From Burkholderiales bacterium (GTDB taxonomy: Bacteria > Pseudomonadota > Gammaproteobacteria > Burkholderiales > Burkholderiaceae_C): a stretch of 64,000 nt of DNA. The stretch is from assembly GCA_026400105.1 (NCBI GenBank), contig JAPLPQ010000082.1, positions 1 through 64,000 on the forward strand. The letters run 5' to 3'. The notes beneath the pieces are model-generated. The model saw only the letters and a list, made by a program, of their open reading frames with translations. It was not told the DNA's origin and searched no databases. Every line of letters starts with the position of its first letter. Within the stretch, counting starts at the first letter, position 1. A program made the translations under genes and the position numbers. This document shows, in pieces, positions 1 through 9,850 of this stretch.

Positions 1-194
1 TTCAGCAGCAGCTCGCGCAGCTTGGCGTAGGGCCAGTGGGTCGGCTGGGTCCTGCGCGCCGGCACATGCGGCGGCAGCACCGCGCGCAGGCTGGGCCAGA
101 GCGGCACCAGGTTGTTGGCGCTCAGCTCGTCGCGGTAGTCCTGCGGCAGGTCTTCCAGACGGCCCAGGGTGTCAAAACGGCCAGTGTCTTGCAT
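1..194 (-). CDS. Gentisate 1,2-dioxygenase, N-terminal part (runs off the window)
   Basis: The ORF track missed this gene because it has no stop in the window. Reading the minus strand from the ATG at 194 gives 64 codons starting [20 protein letters not shown] and continuing with a '[10 protein letters not shown]' stretch and '[13 protein letters not shown]', which resemble the N-terminus of gentisate 1,2-dioxygenases. A ribosome site (AAGGACAAG) lies just before the ATG. The enzyme is a cupin-type Fe(II) dioxygenase that opens gentisate to maleylpyruvate. It starts 33 bp after the stop of the 3-hydroxybenzoate 6-hydroxylase gene on the same strand, so the two make consecutive steps of one pathway. 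The iron ligands are outside the window, so the assignment rests on the N-terminus and context. Confidence 0.82.
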   Translation of the reverse strand, partial: MQDTGRFDTLGRLEDLPQDYRDELSANNLVPLWPSLRAVLPPHVPARRTQPTHWPYAKLRELLL

Positions 195-227
195 CTTCTT
201 GTCCTTTTGAGTGACAGGTAACGAGTA

Positions 228-1436
228 TCAGCCCTGCTGCAGGCAGTTGTTGACGTTCCAGCCATACAGCCACTCGATCGCGTCGTAGAAGCGTTCCTGG
301 CTGCGGCCCTTCCACAGGCTGTTGCGGATCAGGCGCTCGACGCCCTTGGCGTGGTAGAGGCGGCCCATTTCGCGGCCCGACAGCACGATGCGGCCGGTGC
401 GGGCGATGCGGTTCTTCTGGTACAGCTCCAGGGCCTTGCTCCAGTCCTTGTTCGTCACGCGCAGCGCCTCGCCCAGGGTCACGGCATCTTCCAGCGCCAT
501 GCAGGCACCTTGCGCCATGTACTGGGTGGTCGGGTGAGCGGCATCGCCCAGGATGGTGACGCGGCCAAAGCTCCATTGCGCAATCGGCTCGCGGTCAGCG
601 GTGGCCCAGCGCTTCCAGGTCTTGGGCAGTTCGATCAGCTGGCGCGCCTTCGGGCAGATGCCCTGGAAATAGCTCTCGACCTCTTCCTTCGAGCCGTCGG
701 TCACGCCCCACTGCTCCTGCTGGCGGCTGTGGAAGGTCACGACCACGTTGTACTGCTCGCCGCCGCGCAGCGGGTAATGCACCAGATGGCAGTTCGGGCC
801 GGCCCACAGGCTGGCGGCGTTCCACTTCAGGTCATCCGGGAAGTCTTCCTTCTCGACCACGGCACGGTAGACCACATGGCCGGTCACGCGCGGCGGGTCG
901 TTGACATACTGGGTACGCACGACCGACTTGCCGCCGTCGGCGCCGATCAGGGCCTGACCGGTCCAGCGCTTGCCGTTCTGGTCGATCGCGGTGACGCTGC
1001 CGGCGGCCTCGTCCTGCTCGATCTTCTCGATGCGGGTATTGGTGAAGAATTCCACCTGACCGGTTTCCACAGCGCCTTCGAGCAGCGAACCGTGGATATC
1101 GACACGGTGGATCACGGCGTAGGGGTTGCCGAAGCGCTGGCGGAAGGCCTCGCCGGTCTCGATCTTGCCGACCAGGGTTTCATCGAGCGCATCGTGCATG
1201 ACCATGCAGTCGGTGTAGACCGCGCGAGCGCGGGCCTTGTCGCCGACGCCCAGCGCATCGAAGGCGTGGAAAGCGTTGGGCCCAAGCTGGATGCCGGCGC
1301 CGATTTCACCGATCTCGGGTGCCTGCTCGAACACCTGGACATGGAAGCCTTGACGTACCAGCGCCAGCGCTGCAGCCAGGCCGCCAATGCCACCGCCGGA
1401 CACCAGGACGGGCAACTCCGATTTGATTTCGCTCAT
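228..1436 (-). CDS. 3-hydroxybenzoate 6-hydroxylase (FAD-dependent monooxygenase)
   Basis: The protein is 402 aa when started at MSEIKSE (ATG at 1436); the longer ORF to 1667 has no family similarity in its first 77 residues. It shows the three landmarks of class A flavoprotein hydroxylases: the N-terminal FAD motif GGGIGGLAAALAL, the GADG element near residue 165, and GDAAHPTTQYMAQGACMALED near residue 300. Such enzymes use NAD(P)H and O2 to hydroxylate an aromatic acid. Length and overall sequence fit 3-hydroxybenzoate 6-hydroxylase (NagX/XlnD type), which makes gentisate, and the next gene encodes gentisate dioxygenase. Salicylate hydroxylase is the main alternative and belongs to the same superfamily. 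Confidence 0.8.
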   Translation of the reverse strand: MSEIKSELPVLVSGGGIGGLAAALALVRQGFHVQVFEQAPEIGEIGAGIQLGPNAFHAFDALGVGDKARARAVYTDCMVMHDALDETLVGKIETGEAFRQRFGNPYAVIHRVDIHGSLLEGAVETGQVEFFTNTRIEKIEQDEAAGSVTAIDQNGKRWTGQALIGADGGKSVVRTQYVNDPPRVTGHVVYRAVVEKEDFPDDLKWNAASLWAGPNCHLVHYPLRGGEQYNVVVTFHSRQQEQWGVTDGSKEEVESYFQGICPKARQLIELPKTWKRWATADREPIAQWSFGRVTILGDAAHPTTQYMAQGACMALEDAVTLGEALRVTNKDWSKALELYQKNRIARTGRIVLSGREMGRLYHAKGVERLIRNSLWKGRSQERFYDAIEWLYGWNVNNCLQQG

Positions 1437-1490
1437 ATCTACGCTCCAGGAAAAAACAGGGTTTTGGCCGGCCGGCTGCTGCCGCTCCGG

Positions 1491-1567
1491 ATTAATCAGT
1501 ACACAGACGATTAGTATAGATACAAATTGATGGAGCGCAAGCGGGTTTTCCCTAAGTTGTCTTGCGC
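1491..1567 (-). promoter_or_regulatory. Divergent promoter region of the gentisate unit with inverted repeats
   Basis: On the minus strand a likely sigma70 promoter is TTGCGC (1540-1535), a 16-nt spacer and TATACT (1518-1513), pointing to the hydroxylase gene. An imperfect inverted repeat ATTAATC/GATTAGT (1491-1497 and 1509-1515) overlaps the -10 box. A perfect 7-bp one, GCGCAAG/CTTGCGC (1535-1541 and 1561-1567), overlaps the -35 box. These are plausible binding sites for the divergent MarR protein. The promoter boxes are visible in the sequence; the link to MarR is inferred from position. Confidence 0.45.
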
Positions 1568-1581
1568 TAGACTGCCGACGC

Positions 1582-2058
1582 ATGGAGTCCACACGACCAC
1601 ACCGCGTACAGCTAGATGCCCAACCCGGCCATGCGATACGTCGCCTGCACCAGATCTCGCTCGGCATCTTTCACCAGGAAACCGAAGATCTCAACATCAC
1701 TCCGGTGCAATACGCCATCCTGCAGACGGTGCGCGACCTGCCCGGCTGCGACCAACGCACGCTGGCCGGACGGATCGCGCTCGACACCTCGACCACCGCC
1801 GGCGTGGTCGACCGGCTCGAGGCGCGCGGCCTGCTGCTGCGCCGCATCTCGCCGACTGACCGACGCGTGCGCCTGCTCGCGCTGACGCCGGCCGGCGAGC
1901 TGCTGCTGGCCCAGACCCTGCCCGGCATGGAGCGCACCCAGGAGCGGATACTGGAGCCACTGAGCCCCGAGCAGCGCCGCCAGTTCATGGAGCTGCTGCA
2001 GCAGCTGGTGACAGAAAACAACGATCTGTCGCGCGCGCCGAGCGAACGCCCGCGCTGA
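1582..2058 (+). CDS. MarR family transcriptional regulator
   Basis: This 158-aa protein has the MarR winged-helix layout. The recognition-helix part is in '[30 protein letters not shown]' and the wing carries the family signature '[16 protein letters not shown]'. It is transcribed divergently from the 3-hydroxybenzoate 6-hydroxylase gene, with 145 bp between the start codons. MarR proteins in this position usually repress an aromatic pathway and release DNA on binding the substrate. Here the ligand would be 3-hydroxybenzoate or gentisate, which is an inference from context. An in-frame ATG at 1582 starts the protein in good register with the family. Confidence 0.88.
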   Translation: MESTRPHRVQLDAQPGHAIRRLHQISLGIFHQETEDLNITPVQYAILQTVRDLPGCDQRTLAGRIALDTSTTAGVVDRLEARGLLLRRISPTDRRVRLLALTPAGELLLAQTLPGMERTQERILEPLSPEQRRQFMELLQQLVTENNDLSRAPSERPR

Positions 2059-2120
2059 AAGCCGGCCCGGTTCGCCCGCGTCTGGCGCAGATAAGCGCGC
2101 GCGGTGCGAAAATCCCCGGC

Positions 2121-3401
2121 ATGAACGCCGAAACCACCGCCGAACTGATGAACCGCCTGGGCCAGCAGGCCAAGGCCGCCTCCGCCCTGATGGCGCGCGC
2201 CAGCAGCGCGCGCAAGGTCGCCGCGCTGCGCGCGCTGGCCGCGCTGCTGCGCGCCAACATCGAGCCGCTGCAGCTCGACAACGCGCGCGACCTGCAGCGC
2301 GCCCGCGCCGCCGGCCTGAGCGAGCCGATGGTCGACCGCCTCAAGCTCAGCCCGCAGGTGATCGAGACCTGCGCCGAAGGCTGCGAACAGCTGGCCGCGA
2401 TGCCCGACATCATCGGCGAGATCCTCGGCATGAAGCAGCAGCCCAGCGGCATCCGCGTCGGCCAGATGCGGGTACCGATCGGCGTCTTCGGCATGATCTT
2501 CGAGAGCCGGCCCAATGTCACGATCGAGGCCGCCAGCCTGTCGATCAAGAGCGGCAATGCCTGCATCCTGCGCGGCGGCTCGGAGGCGATCGAATCGAAC
2601 AAGGCGCTGGCCCAGCTGGTGCAGCAGGCGCTCGAGCAGGCCGGACTGCCGGCCGAGGCGGTACAGCTGGTGCCGACCACCGACCGCGAGGCCGTCGGCC
2701 AGCTGATCACGATGCCGCAATATGTCGACGTCATCATCCCGCGCGGCGGCAAGGGCCTGATCGAGCGCATCAGCCGCGACGCCAAGGTGCCGGTCATCAA
2801 GCACCTGGACGGCAACTGCCACACCTATGTCGACGATCCCTGCGATATCGCGATGGCGGTCAAGGTGGCCGACAACGCCAAGACGCAGAAGTACAGCCCC
2901 TGCAACGCGACCGAGAGCCTGCTGGTCGCGCGCGGCGTCGCTGCCGTCTTCCTGCCCAAGATCGGTGCCGTTTACGCGCAAAAAGGCGTCGAAATGCGCT
3001 GTTGCCCGCAATCGAAGGCGATCCTGAGCCAGGTGCCGGGCGCGCAGCTGAAAGACGCGACCGAGCAGGACTGGTCCGAGGAATACCTGGCCGCCATCAT
3101 CAGCATCAAGGTCGTGGCCGGCGTCGACGAGGCGATCGCTCACATCAACCGCTACTCGAGCGGCCACACCGAGGCGATCCTGACCACCGACCACCGGCAT
3201 GCGCAGCAATTCCTGCGCGAGGTCGATTCGAGCAGCGTGATGGTCAACGCCAGCACCCGCTTCGCCGACGGCTTCGAATACGGCCTGGGTGCCGAGATCG
3301 GCATCAGCACCGACAAGTTCCATGCCCGTGGACCGGTCGGCGTCGAAGGCCTGACTTCGCTCAAGTATGTCGTGCTGGGCGAAGGCGAAGTGCGTGGCTG
3401 A
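2121..3401 (+). CDS. proA: Gamma-glutamyl phosphate reductase
   Basis: A 426-aa member of the aldehyde dehydrogenase superfamily with ProA signatures: '[33 protein letters not shown]', the catalytic cysteine in '[12 protein letters not shown]' (Cys261), and '[32 protein letters not shown]' near the C-terminus. It reduces gamma-glutamyl phosphate to glutamate semialdehyde with NADPH, the second step of proline synthesis, in the cytoplasm. Length is typical. proB is not next to it. The next gene starts inside the 3' end of proA, so the two are probably translated from one mRNA. Confidence 0.97.
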   Translation: MNAETTAELMNRLGQQAKAASALMARASSARKVAALRALAALLRANIEPLQLDNARDLQRARAAGLSEPMVDRLKLSPQVIETCAEGCEQLAAMPDIIGEILGMKQQPSGIRVGQMRVPIGVFGMIFESRPNVTIEAASLSIKSGNACILRGGSEAIESNKALAQLVQQALEQAGLPAEAVQLVPTTDREAVGQLITMPQYVDVIIPRGGKGLIERISRDAKVPVIKHLDGNCHTYVDDPCDIAMAVKVADNAKTQKYSPCNATESLLVARGVAAVFLPKIGAVYAQKGVEMRCCPQSKAILSQVPGAQLKDATEQDWSEEYLAAIISIKVVAGVDEAIAHINRYSSGHTEAILTTDHRHAQQFLREVDSSSVMVNASTRFADGFEYGLGAEIGISTDKFHARGPVGVEGLTSLKYVVLGEGEVRG

Positions 3402-4665
3402 GCGACGCCAGCCCGCCAAGCCCTATCGCAAACCCAGCCCGGCAGCACCCGACCCGCGCTTTGCCGCCGGCCCAGCCGATGCCGATGCCGATGCCGAACA
3501 GGCGGATGCAACGGAACAGACGGAGGCGGTGCCCGAGCGCCGGTCGACCCGCCAGGCCGCCGGTACCAGGTCACTGCAAGCGCAGGAAGGCGCTGACGCG
3601 CCGCTGTCGCCAGCCGCGCAGCAGCTGCAGCGCGAACTGGCCCGGGTCGAGCGACTCAAGGCCCAGCTGGCCCAGATGGAGTCGATCTGCCAGGGCTACC
3701 TGAACGGCAGCGCGCAACGCCTGCAGCCGCTGCGCGAACGGCTGCGCCAGGCACAGCGCGGCTTGGCGCTGGCACTGGCGCCCTGGCTCGAAGCCGACGC
3801 GCGCGGCCTGTCGCGCGCCCAGCAGGCCACGGCGCGCCACCTGCTGTGCCAGCTGGCGCGGCAACTGGCCGCGGGTGGCGATGCCGACATGGTCGAGCTG
3901 CATGACCGCTACAGCCCGCAAAGCCTGTCAGACCAGCGCCGCGCCGCCGCCGATGCGCTGCGCGAGCGCCTATCCGACTGGCTGGCGCCCGACGACGAGG
4001 CGGCGCAAGCCGCAGCGAGTCCGGACGAGCTGCTGGGCGCCGCCAGACGCCAGTGGCAGGCGCAAACCGAGGCACAGCGCGCCCAACGCGAAGCCCGCCA
4101 GGCCAAGCGCGAGGCGCGCAAGGCGCAGCGCGAACCGGCACCCGCTGCACTGCTCGAGCAGCAGGCGCAACAGGATGCCGGCGCCACGCTGCGCCAGCTC
4201 TACCGCCAGCTCGCCAGCGCGCTGCACCCCGACCGCGCAGGCGACGAGGCCGAGCGCCAGCGCATGACCGAGCTGATGAGCGCGGCCAACGCCGCCTACG
4301 GCCGGCGCGACCTGCTGGCGCTGCTCGACCTGCAACTGCAGGCCGAGCTGGCCGACCCCGACCACCTCGAACGCCTGTCCGCGCAGCGCCTGCAGGCGGT
4401 CAGCCGGCTGCTGAAGGAACAGGCCGCGAGCCTGGAACGCGAACGCCAGGGCGAGCAACAGCGCTGGCTGCATGCCCTGGAGCTGCCGGCCGGCAGCCGG
4501 ATCGACGCGGCGATGCTGCAGCGACGGCTCGAAGAGCAGGAACTGGAGCTGCTGCGCGAACTGCGCGTGATCGAAGCCGGGCTGGAACAGACCAGCGAGC
4601 CAGCCGGGCTCAAGGCCTGGCTGAATCGCAACGCCAGTTCACGCGAAAAGCCGAGCGACAGATGA
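3394..4665 (+). CDS. J-domain-containing protein of unknown function
   Basis: The ORF can start at an ATG (3367, no ribosome site) or at a GTG (3394, with GAAGGCGAAG just upstream); I chose the GTG, which overlaps the proA stop by 8 bp. The protein is 423 aa. Residues 60-250 are Ala/Gln/Arg-rich and predicted helical. A short DnaJ-like domain follows, '[26 protein letters not shown]', with an intact HPD tripeptide at about 278-280 and then '[14 protein letters not shown]'. Another helical region ends the protein. J-domains stimulate Hsp70 ATPase, so it may recruit DnaK to an unknown client. No zinc finger or client-binding DnaJ domain is seen. Confidence 0.75.
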   Translation: MAERRQPAKPYRKPSPAAPDPRFAAGPADADADAEQADATEQTEAVPERRSTRQAAGTRSLQAQEGADAPLSPAAQQLQRELARVERLKAQLAQMESICQGYLNGSAQRLQPLRERLRQAQRGLALALAPWLEADARGLSRAQQATARHLLCQLARQLAAGGDADMVELHDRYSPQSLSDQRRAAADALRERLSDWLAPDDEAAQAAASPDELLGAARRQWQAQTEAQRAQREARQAKREARKAQREPAPAALLEQQAQQDAGATLRQLYRQLASALHPDRAGDEAERQRMTELMSAANAAYGRRDLLALLDLQLQAELADPDHLERLSAQRLQAVSRLLKEQAASLERERQGEQQRWLHALELPAGSRIDAAMLQRRLEEQELELLRELRVIEAGLEQTSEPAGLKAWLNRNASSREKPSDR

Positions 4666-4683
4666 GGGATGCGCTGCCGCCCT

Positions 4684-4752
4684 GAATGTCGCAAAAGTTT
4701 GCGCAAAATTCGAACTTCTTCATAGCGCAAACATGGTGCGTAGAATGTCGCA
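4684..4752. promoter_or_regulatory. Palindromes and direct repeats around the Fic gene start
   Basis: GTTTGCGC (4697-4704) and GCGCAAAC (4725-4732) form a perfect 8-bp inverted repeat with a 20-nt spacer ending at the ATG at 4733. The left arm is also part of a 10-bp perfect palindrome, TTTGCGCAAA (4698-4707). A 10-nt direct repeat GAATGTCGCA flanks the whole element at 4684-4693 and 4743-4752. The arrangement suggests an operator. Its position over the start codon implies that the true Fic start may be the later ATG at 4745 or 4754. Confidence 0.4.
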
Positions 4753-6058
4753 GATGAAGAGGAAAGTGATCACGCACTACGACTCGCCGCACCAGTTCGA
4801 GCCGCTGCTGCCCGCCGAGGCAGTCGTGGCGCCATTGCTGGAGCTGGCGAGCGATCTGACGCGCAAGGCCACGGCATTGGGAACCACTTCGGGCAGAGCT
4901 GCCCAGTTCGAGCTACGCAAGCTGCTGCGCAGCATGAACTCGTATTACACCAACCGCATCGAAGGCGAGCACACCCGCCCCAGCGACATCGAGCGCGCAT
5001 TGCAGCAGGACTTTTCAGCCAATGCCGACCTGGCACGCAAGCAGCGACTCGCAGTGGCGCATATCCGGACCGAGGAATACTGCGAGTCTGAGTTAGACCG
5101 CAAACTGGCGATCATGGGCGATGAGGCAGCACGGTGGCTGTACTCGCCGGACGCACTGTCCTGGCTGCACCGGGAACTGTTCAGCGGCCTGCCTGCCGAT
5201 GATCTCCAACTCTCCGACGGTAGCGCCATGGTGCCAGGTGAGGTCCGCCAGCGCGGCGTGGCCGTCGGAAGACATGAAGTACCCGCCTGGGAGTCGCTGC
5301 CGGGCTTTCTGAAGCGCTGGCAGGAGGTCTATTCCGGCACCCGGCGTGGCGAAGCCTCCATCGTGGCGCTGGCAGCCGCGCACCACCGCCTGGCCTGGAT
5401 GCACCCGCTCCTCGATGGCAATGGGCGTGTCACCCGACTGCATACCCACCTGCTCTTGCACAGCTGGGGACTGACCAACGGCTTGTGGTCGCCCTTGCGC
5501 GGTTTCGCCAGAACGGAGACGAAGTACAAAACCCTGCTGCAGGCAGCTGATGAACACCGCCGCGGTGACCTGGATGGTCGGGGCAATCTGACTCAATCCG
5601 GCCTGATCGATTGGATTCGGTACACCTTGGAGGTCTGCATGGATCAGGTCGATTTCATGCAGCAGCAGCTCAATGTGCAGGGCATGCGAAACCGCATCCA
5701 GGCCGCATTGGCTTACGAAACCACAGTGGTCAAGTCGGGCGTTCGCGCCGAGGCGCTGATGCCGTTGCATTACCTTTTTGCCACCCAGGCTGAACTGGGG
5801 CGTGCCGATTTCAAGGCAATGACCGGCCTGAGCGATCGGCTGGCCACGTCCACTGTTTCGGCCCTGCTGCAGCGTGGGTTCCTGGCGACTGATTCGCCTT
5901 ATGGCAACTTGAGGTTCGCCATCCCGCGCCATGCGCTGCGGTTTTACTTTCCGGCCTTGTGGCCAGAAGCCGAGCAGGACCAGGCACTACTGGACGGTGC
6001 TGCTGGCCTTGTGTCCATGCCGCGGCGCAAACGGCCGGCTGGAACAGCACCAGGTTAG
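4733..6058 (+). CDS. Fic family protein (putative AMP transferase) with N-terminal inhibitory motif
   Basis: A 441-aa protein with a central Fic domain. The active-site loop reads HPLLDGNGRVTR (His224 to Arg232 and beyond), matching HPFx(D/E)GNGRxxR except for Leu in place of the usual Phe. Upstream, TNRIEG (Thr73-Gly78) matches the (S/T)xxxE(G/N) inhibitory helix, whose Glu blocks ATP binding in class II Fic proteins. A winged-helix-like region follows the Fic core ('GRADFKAMTGLSDRLATSTVSALLQRGFL'), as in many stand-alone Fic proteins. The likely reaction is transfer of AMP from ATP to a target protein; the target is unknown. No antitoxin-like partner gene is adjacent. ATG codons at 4733, 4745 and 4754 are all possible starts. 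Confidence 0.87.
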   Translation: MVRRMSQMKRKVITHYDSPHQFEPLLPAEAVVAPLLELASDLTRKATALGTTSGRAAQFELRKLLRSMNSYYTNRIEGEHTRPSDIERALQQDFSANADLARKQRLAVAHIRTEEYCESELDRKLAIMGDEAARWLYSPDALSWLHRELFSGLPADDLQLSDGSAMVPGEVRQRGVAVGRHEVPAWESLPGFLKRWQEVYSGTRRGEASIVALAAAHHRLAWMHPLLDGNGRVTRLHTHLLLHSWGLTNGLWSPLRGFARTETKYKTLLQAADEHRRGDLDGRGNLTQSGLIDWIRYTLEVCMDQVDFMQQQLNVQGMRNRIQAALAYETTVVKSGVRAEALMPLHYLFATQAELGRADFKAMTGLSDRLATSTVSALLQRGFLATDSPYGNLRFAIPRHALRFYFPALWPEAEQDQALLDGAAGLVSMPRRKRPAGTAPG

Positions 6059-6206
6059 AGCAGGCTCTGCTGCAGCGAAGCCTGAGCCAGGGGCCGCCAA
6101 GCGCGCGTCATCCAGCAACTCGGCCAGGTGGGCGCCTTTGGCCTGCCATGCAGGAGTCCAATCACAAAGCCTCAAGACAGACAACAAGTTCCCGCTGATG
6201 GGCTGA

Positions 6207-7559
6207 TCAATCAACCTGCCCCAGGGCCTCGCCGAGCGCATTGACCAGGCTGTCGATCTGCGCCGGCGTGCTGATGAAGGGCGGCGCCAGCTGGATCGTG
6301 TCGGCGCCATAGCGCACGTAGAAGCCCTTTTCCAGCATCGCCATGGCGACCTGGTACGGGCGCCTGGCGGGTTCACCCGGCGCGGCGGCAATCGTCAGTC
6401 CGGCGGCCAGGCCGAAGTTGCGGATGTCGGCCACGTGCCGCGCGCCGCGCAGGCTGTGCACGGCGTTCTCGAACCGCGGCGCCAGCTCGGCCACCCGCTC
6501 GATCGACTGCTCGCGCTCGAGCAGGTCCAGGGTCGCGAGGCCGGCCGCGCAGGCCACCGGATGCGCCGAGTAGGTGTAGCCATGCGGAAACTCGAGCATG
6601 TAGTCGGGCCCGCCCGCGGCCATGAAGGTGTCGTAGATCTCCCGGCCCACCACCACGCCGCCCAGCGGCTGCACGCCGTTGGTGATCTGCTTGGCGAAGT
6701 TCAGGATGTCGGGCTTGACGCCGAAGGCTTCCGAGCCGGTCCAGGCGCCGCAGCGGCCGAAACCCGTGATCACCTCGTCGAAGATCAGCAGGATGTTGTT
6801 GGCGGTGCAGATCTCGCGCAGCCGCTGCAGATAGCCCTTGGGCGGCACCACCACGCCGGCGGAACCCGAGAACGGCTCGACGATCACGGCCGCGATGTTG
6901 GAGGCGTCGTGCAGGCTGATCAGGCTGAGCAGCTCGTCGGCCAGCTCGGCGCCCTGCTCCGGCATGCCGCGGCAGAACGAGCCCGTCGGCGGCTGAGTGT
7001 GCGGCAGATGGTCGGCCTCCAGGCCCTGGCCGTAGAGCTTGCGGTTGCCGACGATGCCGCCGACCGAGATGCCGCCGAAGTTGACGCCGTGATAGCCCTT
7101 GAGGCGGCCGATCAGGCGCGTCTTGCTGCCCTGGCCCTTGGTGCGCCAGTAGGCGCGCGCGATCTTGAGCGAGGTGTCGGCCGACTCCGAGCCCGATCCG
7201 GTGAAGAACACATGGTCCAGCCCGGCCGGCATGCGCTCGACGATCCGGTTCGCGAGCTCGAACGACAGCGGATGGCCGAACTGGAAGGCCGGCGAATAGT
7301 CCAGCGTAGCCGCCTGACGGGCGATGGCTTCGACGATTTCGGTCCGAGCATGGCCCAGGCCGCTGCACCATAGGCCGGACAGGCCGTCGAACAGCTGGCG
7401 ACCGTCAGCGTCGGTGTAATAGGCGCCCTGGGCGGCGGTGATCAGGCGCGGATGGGCCTTGAAGTCGCGGTTGCCGGTAAAGGGCATCCAGTGCGCCTCG
7501 AGCCAGGCCGGATCGGTACGGGGGGCAGCGCTGGCCTGCTGGGCGTCGGACATGTTCAT
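6207..7559 (-). CDS. Omega-amino acid:pyruvate aminotransferase (class III)
   Basis: Started at MNMSDAQ (ATG at 7559) the protein is 450 aa, the usual size for class III aminotransferases. Visible signatures are 'FFTGSGSESADTSLKIAR' for phosphate binding, 'LLIFDEVITGFGR' with the PLP-stacking Asp, and the Schiff-base lysine in 'FAKQITNGVQPLGG' (Lys290). The AKQITNG form of the lysine motif is typical of beta-alanine:pyruvate transaminases. Pyruvate is the probable acceptor and the donor an omega-amino acid or amine. A LysR gene is divergent (94 bp between starts) and probably controls it. The ORF extension to 8645 is antisense to that LysR gene and is not coding. Confidence 0.9.
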   Translation of the reverse strand: MNMSDAQQASAAPRTDPAWLEAHWMPFTGNRDFKAHPRLITAAQGAYYTDADGRQLFDGLSGLWCSGLGHARTEIVEAIARQAATLDYSPAFQFGHPLSFELANRIVERMPAGLDHVFFTGSGSESADTSLKIARAYWRTKGQGSKTRLIGRLKGYHGVNFGGISVGGIVGNRKLYGQGLEADHLPHTQPPTGSFCRGMPEQGAELADELLSLISLHDASNIAAVIVEPFSGSAGVVVPPKGYLQRLREICTANNILLIFDEVITGFGRCGAWTGSEAFGVKPDILNFAKQITNGVQPLGGVVVGREIYDTFMAAGGPDYMLEFPHGYTYSAHPVACAAGLATLDLLEREQSIERVAELAPRFENAVHSLRGARHVADIRNFGLAAGLTIAAAPGEPARRPYQVAMAMLEKGFYVRYGADTIQLAPPFISTPAQIDSLVNALGEALGQVD

Positions 7560-7652
7560 CGGGCAGTTCCAGTAATGGGGAATGATGGGCCGATTCTGGG
7601 CACTGGCTAAACTCTCATGAAGCACCCTATGTCTCATTACGGTTGACGTTTC

Positions 7653-8630
7653 ATGCAAGTAAGGAATGTGGCCCTGCTGGGCCAGCTGGGCGATGTCGAT
7701 CTGCGGCTGCTGCGGGTCTTCAAGAGCGTGGTGGAATGCGGCGGCATGGCGGCGGCCGAGCTCGAGCTCAACATCGCGCTGTCGACCATCAGCCGGCACA
7801 TCAAGGATCTGGAGACCCGGCTCGGGCTGGTGCTGTGCCGGCGCGGGCGCGGCGGTTTCGGCCTCACCGCCGAGGGCCAGCAGGTCTACGAGGCCGCGCT
7901 GAGCCTGCTGTCCGCGACGCAGACGTTCCGGACCCGGCTGCATGACATCCACCGCCGGCTGGGCGGCGACCTGCATGTCGCGCTGTTCGAGAAGACCATC
8001 TCCAACCCGCAAGCCCGGATCGCCAGCGCCATCGCCAGCTTTCACCGGCAGGTGCCCAGCGCCAGGCTGCACCTGCATGTCGGCAGCATCGGCACGATCG
8101 AGCGCGGCGTGATCGACGGCCAGTTCCAGCTCGGCATCATTCCGCAGCATCGCAGCTCCGAACTGCTGTGCTACCAGGAGCTGTTTGGCGAGACCATGCT
8201 GCTGTATGCGGCACCCGGCCATCCCTGGTTCGAGCAGCCGCAGCCCGGACTGGGCTGGGACGACCTGCGCCAGCAGCAGCTCGCGGCACTGGGCTACCAC
8301 TCGCCGAACATGGAGCTGGCGCATCGGCATCAGCTGGAACGCGCCGCCACCGCCTCGGACCAGGAGGCGGTCGCCACCTTCATCCTGTCCGGCTGCTTCG
8401 TGGGCTTTCTGCCGGACCACTACGCCGCGGCCTTCGTGCAGGCCGGCCGGATGCGCGCGATCGCGCCCGCTGTCCTGCGCTACCACTGCCGCTTCATGGC
8501 GATCAGCCGGCAGTCGCCCAAGAGCTCGCGCCTGACCCAGGCCTTCCAGCAGACGCTCTACGCCAGTCATGCCAGTCATGCCAGCCAGGCCGGGCGCCCG
8601 CCATGCCAAGACCCGCCCGCGCTGGGATAA
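7653..8630 (+). CDS. LysR family transcriptional regulator
   Basis: A 325-aa LysR protein. Its N-terminal helix-turn-helix is '[44 protein letters not shown]', followed by a substrate-binding domain ('[29 protein letters not shown]...'). It is divergent from the aminotransferase gene, the usual layout of a LysR regulator and its target. The 3' end holds a 9-nt tandem repeat (GCCAGTCAT at 8562-8579) that adds a short 'ASHASHAS' tail. mnmA begins 8 bp after its stop, an incidental junction because the products are unrelated. Confidence 0.92.
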   Translation: MQVRNVALLGQLGDVDLRLLRVFKSVVECGGMAAAELELNIALSTISRHIKDLETRLGLVLCRRGRGGFGLTAEGQQVYEAALSLLSATQTFRTRLHDIHRRLGGDLHVALFEKTISNPQARIASAIASFHRQVPSARLHLHVGSIGTIERGVIDGQFQLGIIPQHRSSELLCYQELFGETMLLYAAPGHPWFEQPQPGLGWDDLRQQQLAALGYHSPNMELAHRHQLERAATASDQEAVATFILSGCFVGFLPDHYAAAFVQAGRMRAIAPAVLRYHCRFMAISRQSPKSSRLTQAFQQTLYASHASHASQAGRPPCQDPPALG

Positions 8631-8638
8631 TCCGGGCC

Positions 8639-9850
8639 ATGGCAAAGAAACAACGCGTGGTGGTGGGCTTGAGCGGCGGCGTCGACTCGGCTGTCAGCGC
8701 CTGGCTGCTCAAGCAGCAGGGCTACGAGGTGATCGGCATCTTCATGAAGAACTGGGAGGATGACGACGACAGCGAATTCTGCTCGTCGCGCCAGGACTTC
8801 CTCGACGCGGCCAGCGTGGCCGACGTGATCGGCATCGACATGGAGCATGTCAACTTCGCGGCTGAATACAAGGACCGCGTGTTCGCCGAGTTCCTGCGCG
8901 AGTACCAGGCCGGCCGCACGCCGAACCCCGACATCCTGTGCAACGCCGAGATCAAGTTCAAGGCCTTCCTCGACCACGCGATGCGCCTGGGCGCCGACAA
9001 GATCGCGACCGGCCATTACTGCCGGGTGCGCTTCGATCAGGCCAGCGGCAGGCACCAGCTGCTCAAGGGCTGCGACCCGCTGAAGGACCAGAGCTATTTC
9101 CTGCACCGGCTGAACCAGGCGCAGCTGTCCAAGGCGATGTTCCCGGTCGGCGAACTGCCCAAGACCGAGGTGCGCCGCATCGCCGACGAAATCGGCCTGC
9201 CGAACGCGAAGAAGAAGGACTCGACCGGCATCTGCTTCATCGGCGAGCGGCCGTTCCGCGACTTCCTGAACCGCTACATCCAGAAGGCGCCCGGCGCGAT
9301 CCGCGACGACCAGGGCCGCGTGATCGGCCAGCATGTAGGCCTGAGCTTCTACACCCTGGGCCAGCGCCAGGGTCTGGGCATAGGCGGGGTCAAGGAACAG
9401 GGCTCGGCCAAAGGCGGCAGCGAGCACCAGCCCTGGTTCGTCGCGCGTAAGGATGTCGCGACCAACACGCTCTGGGTGGTGCAGGGCCATGACCACCCCT
9501 GGCTGCTGTCGCCGCTGCTGCAGGCCGAGGACGCGAGCTGGGTCGCAGGCGAGCCGCCGGCGCCGGGCCAGTACGGCGCCAAGACCCGCTACCGCCAGGC
9601 CGATGCGGCCTGCCTGCTGGCGCCGAACGGCGACGGCGCCTTCGCGCTCGGCTTCGAGCAGGCGCAATGGGCCGTCACGCCGGGCCAGAGCGCGGTGCTG
9701 TACGACGGGGACATCTGCCTGGGCGGCGGCGTGATCCATTCCGCCAGCGCGACCGAGGCGCCGCTGCCCGAGCTGCCGCCCGAGCCGGCCCGGCGCAAGG
9801 CCAAGGCGCGCCGGCCGCAGGGCAAGGCAGCGGCCAAGCCGCAAGCCTGA
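8639..9850 (+). CDS. mnmA: tRNA-uridine 2-sulfurtransferase
   Basis: With the ATG at 8639 ([20 protein letters not shown]) the protein is 403 aa. It has the PP-loop SGGVDS, the first catalytic cysteine in '[12 protein letters not shown]' (Cys101) and the second in 'STGICFIGE' (Cys199). MnmA adenylates U34 of Lys, Glu and Gln tRNAs and inserts sulfur relayed from IscS/Tus. Most MnmA proteins have 360-380 residues; the extra length here is a Pro- and Lys/Arg-rich C-terminal tail ('[21 protein letters not shown]'), probably disordered. The ORF track's 8168 start lies in the upstream LysR gene and is not used. Confidence 0.97.
   Translation: MAKKQRVVVGLSGGVDSAVSAWLLKQQGYEVIGIFMKNWEDDDDSEFCSSRQDFLDAASVADVIGIDMEHVNFAAEYKDRVFAEFLREYQAGRTPNPDILCNAEIKFKAFLDHAMRLGADKIATGHYCRVRFDQASGRHQLLKGCDPLKDQSYFLHRLNQAQLSKAMFPVGELPKTEVRRIADEIGLPNAKKKDSTGICFIGERPFRDFLNRYIQKAPGAIRDDQGRVIGQHVGLSFYTLGQRQGLGIGGVKEQGSAKGGSEHQPWFVARKDVATNTLWVVQGHDHPWLLSPLLQAEDASWVAGEPPAPGQYGAKTRYRQADAACLLAPNGDGAFALGFEQAQWAVTPGQSAVLYDGDICLGGGVIHSASATEAPLPELPPEPARRKAKARRPQGKAAAKPQA

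Noticed and set aside
351-1514. 387-codon ORF on the + strand
   Set aside because: It is antisense to the 3-hydroxybenzoate 6-hydroxylase gene, which has clear motifs; long open shadows are expected at this GC content.
1671-3419. 582-codon ORF on the minus strand
   Set aside because: It is antisense to the MarR gene and proA and has a composition typical of reverse-frame shadows.
8562-8585. Tandem GCCAGTCAT repeat as a regulatory site for mnmA
   Set aside because: It lies within the LysR coding frame and encodes a short tail; there is no sign of a binding site.
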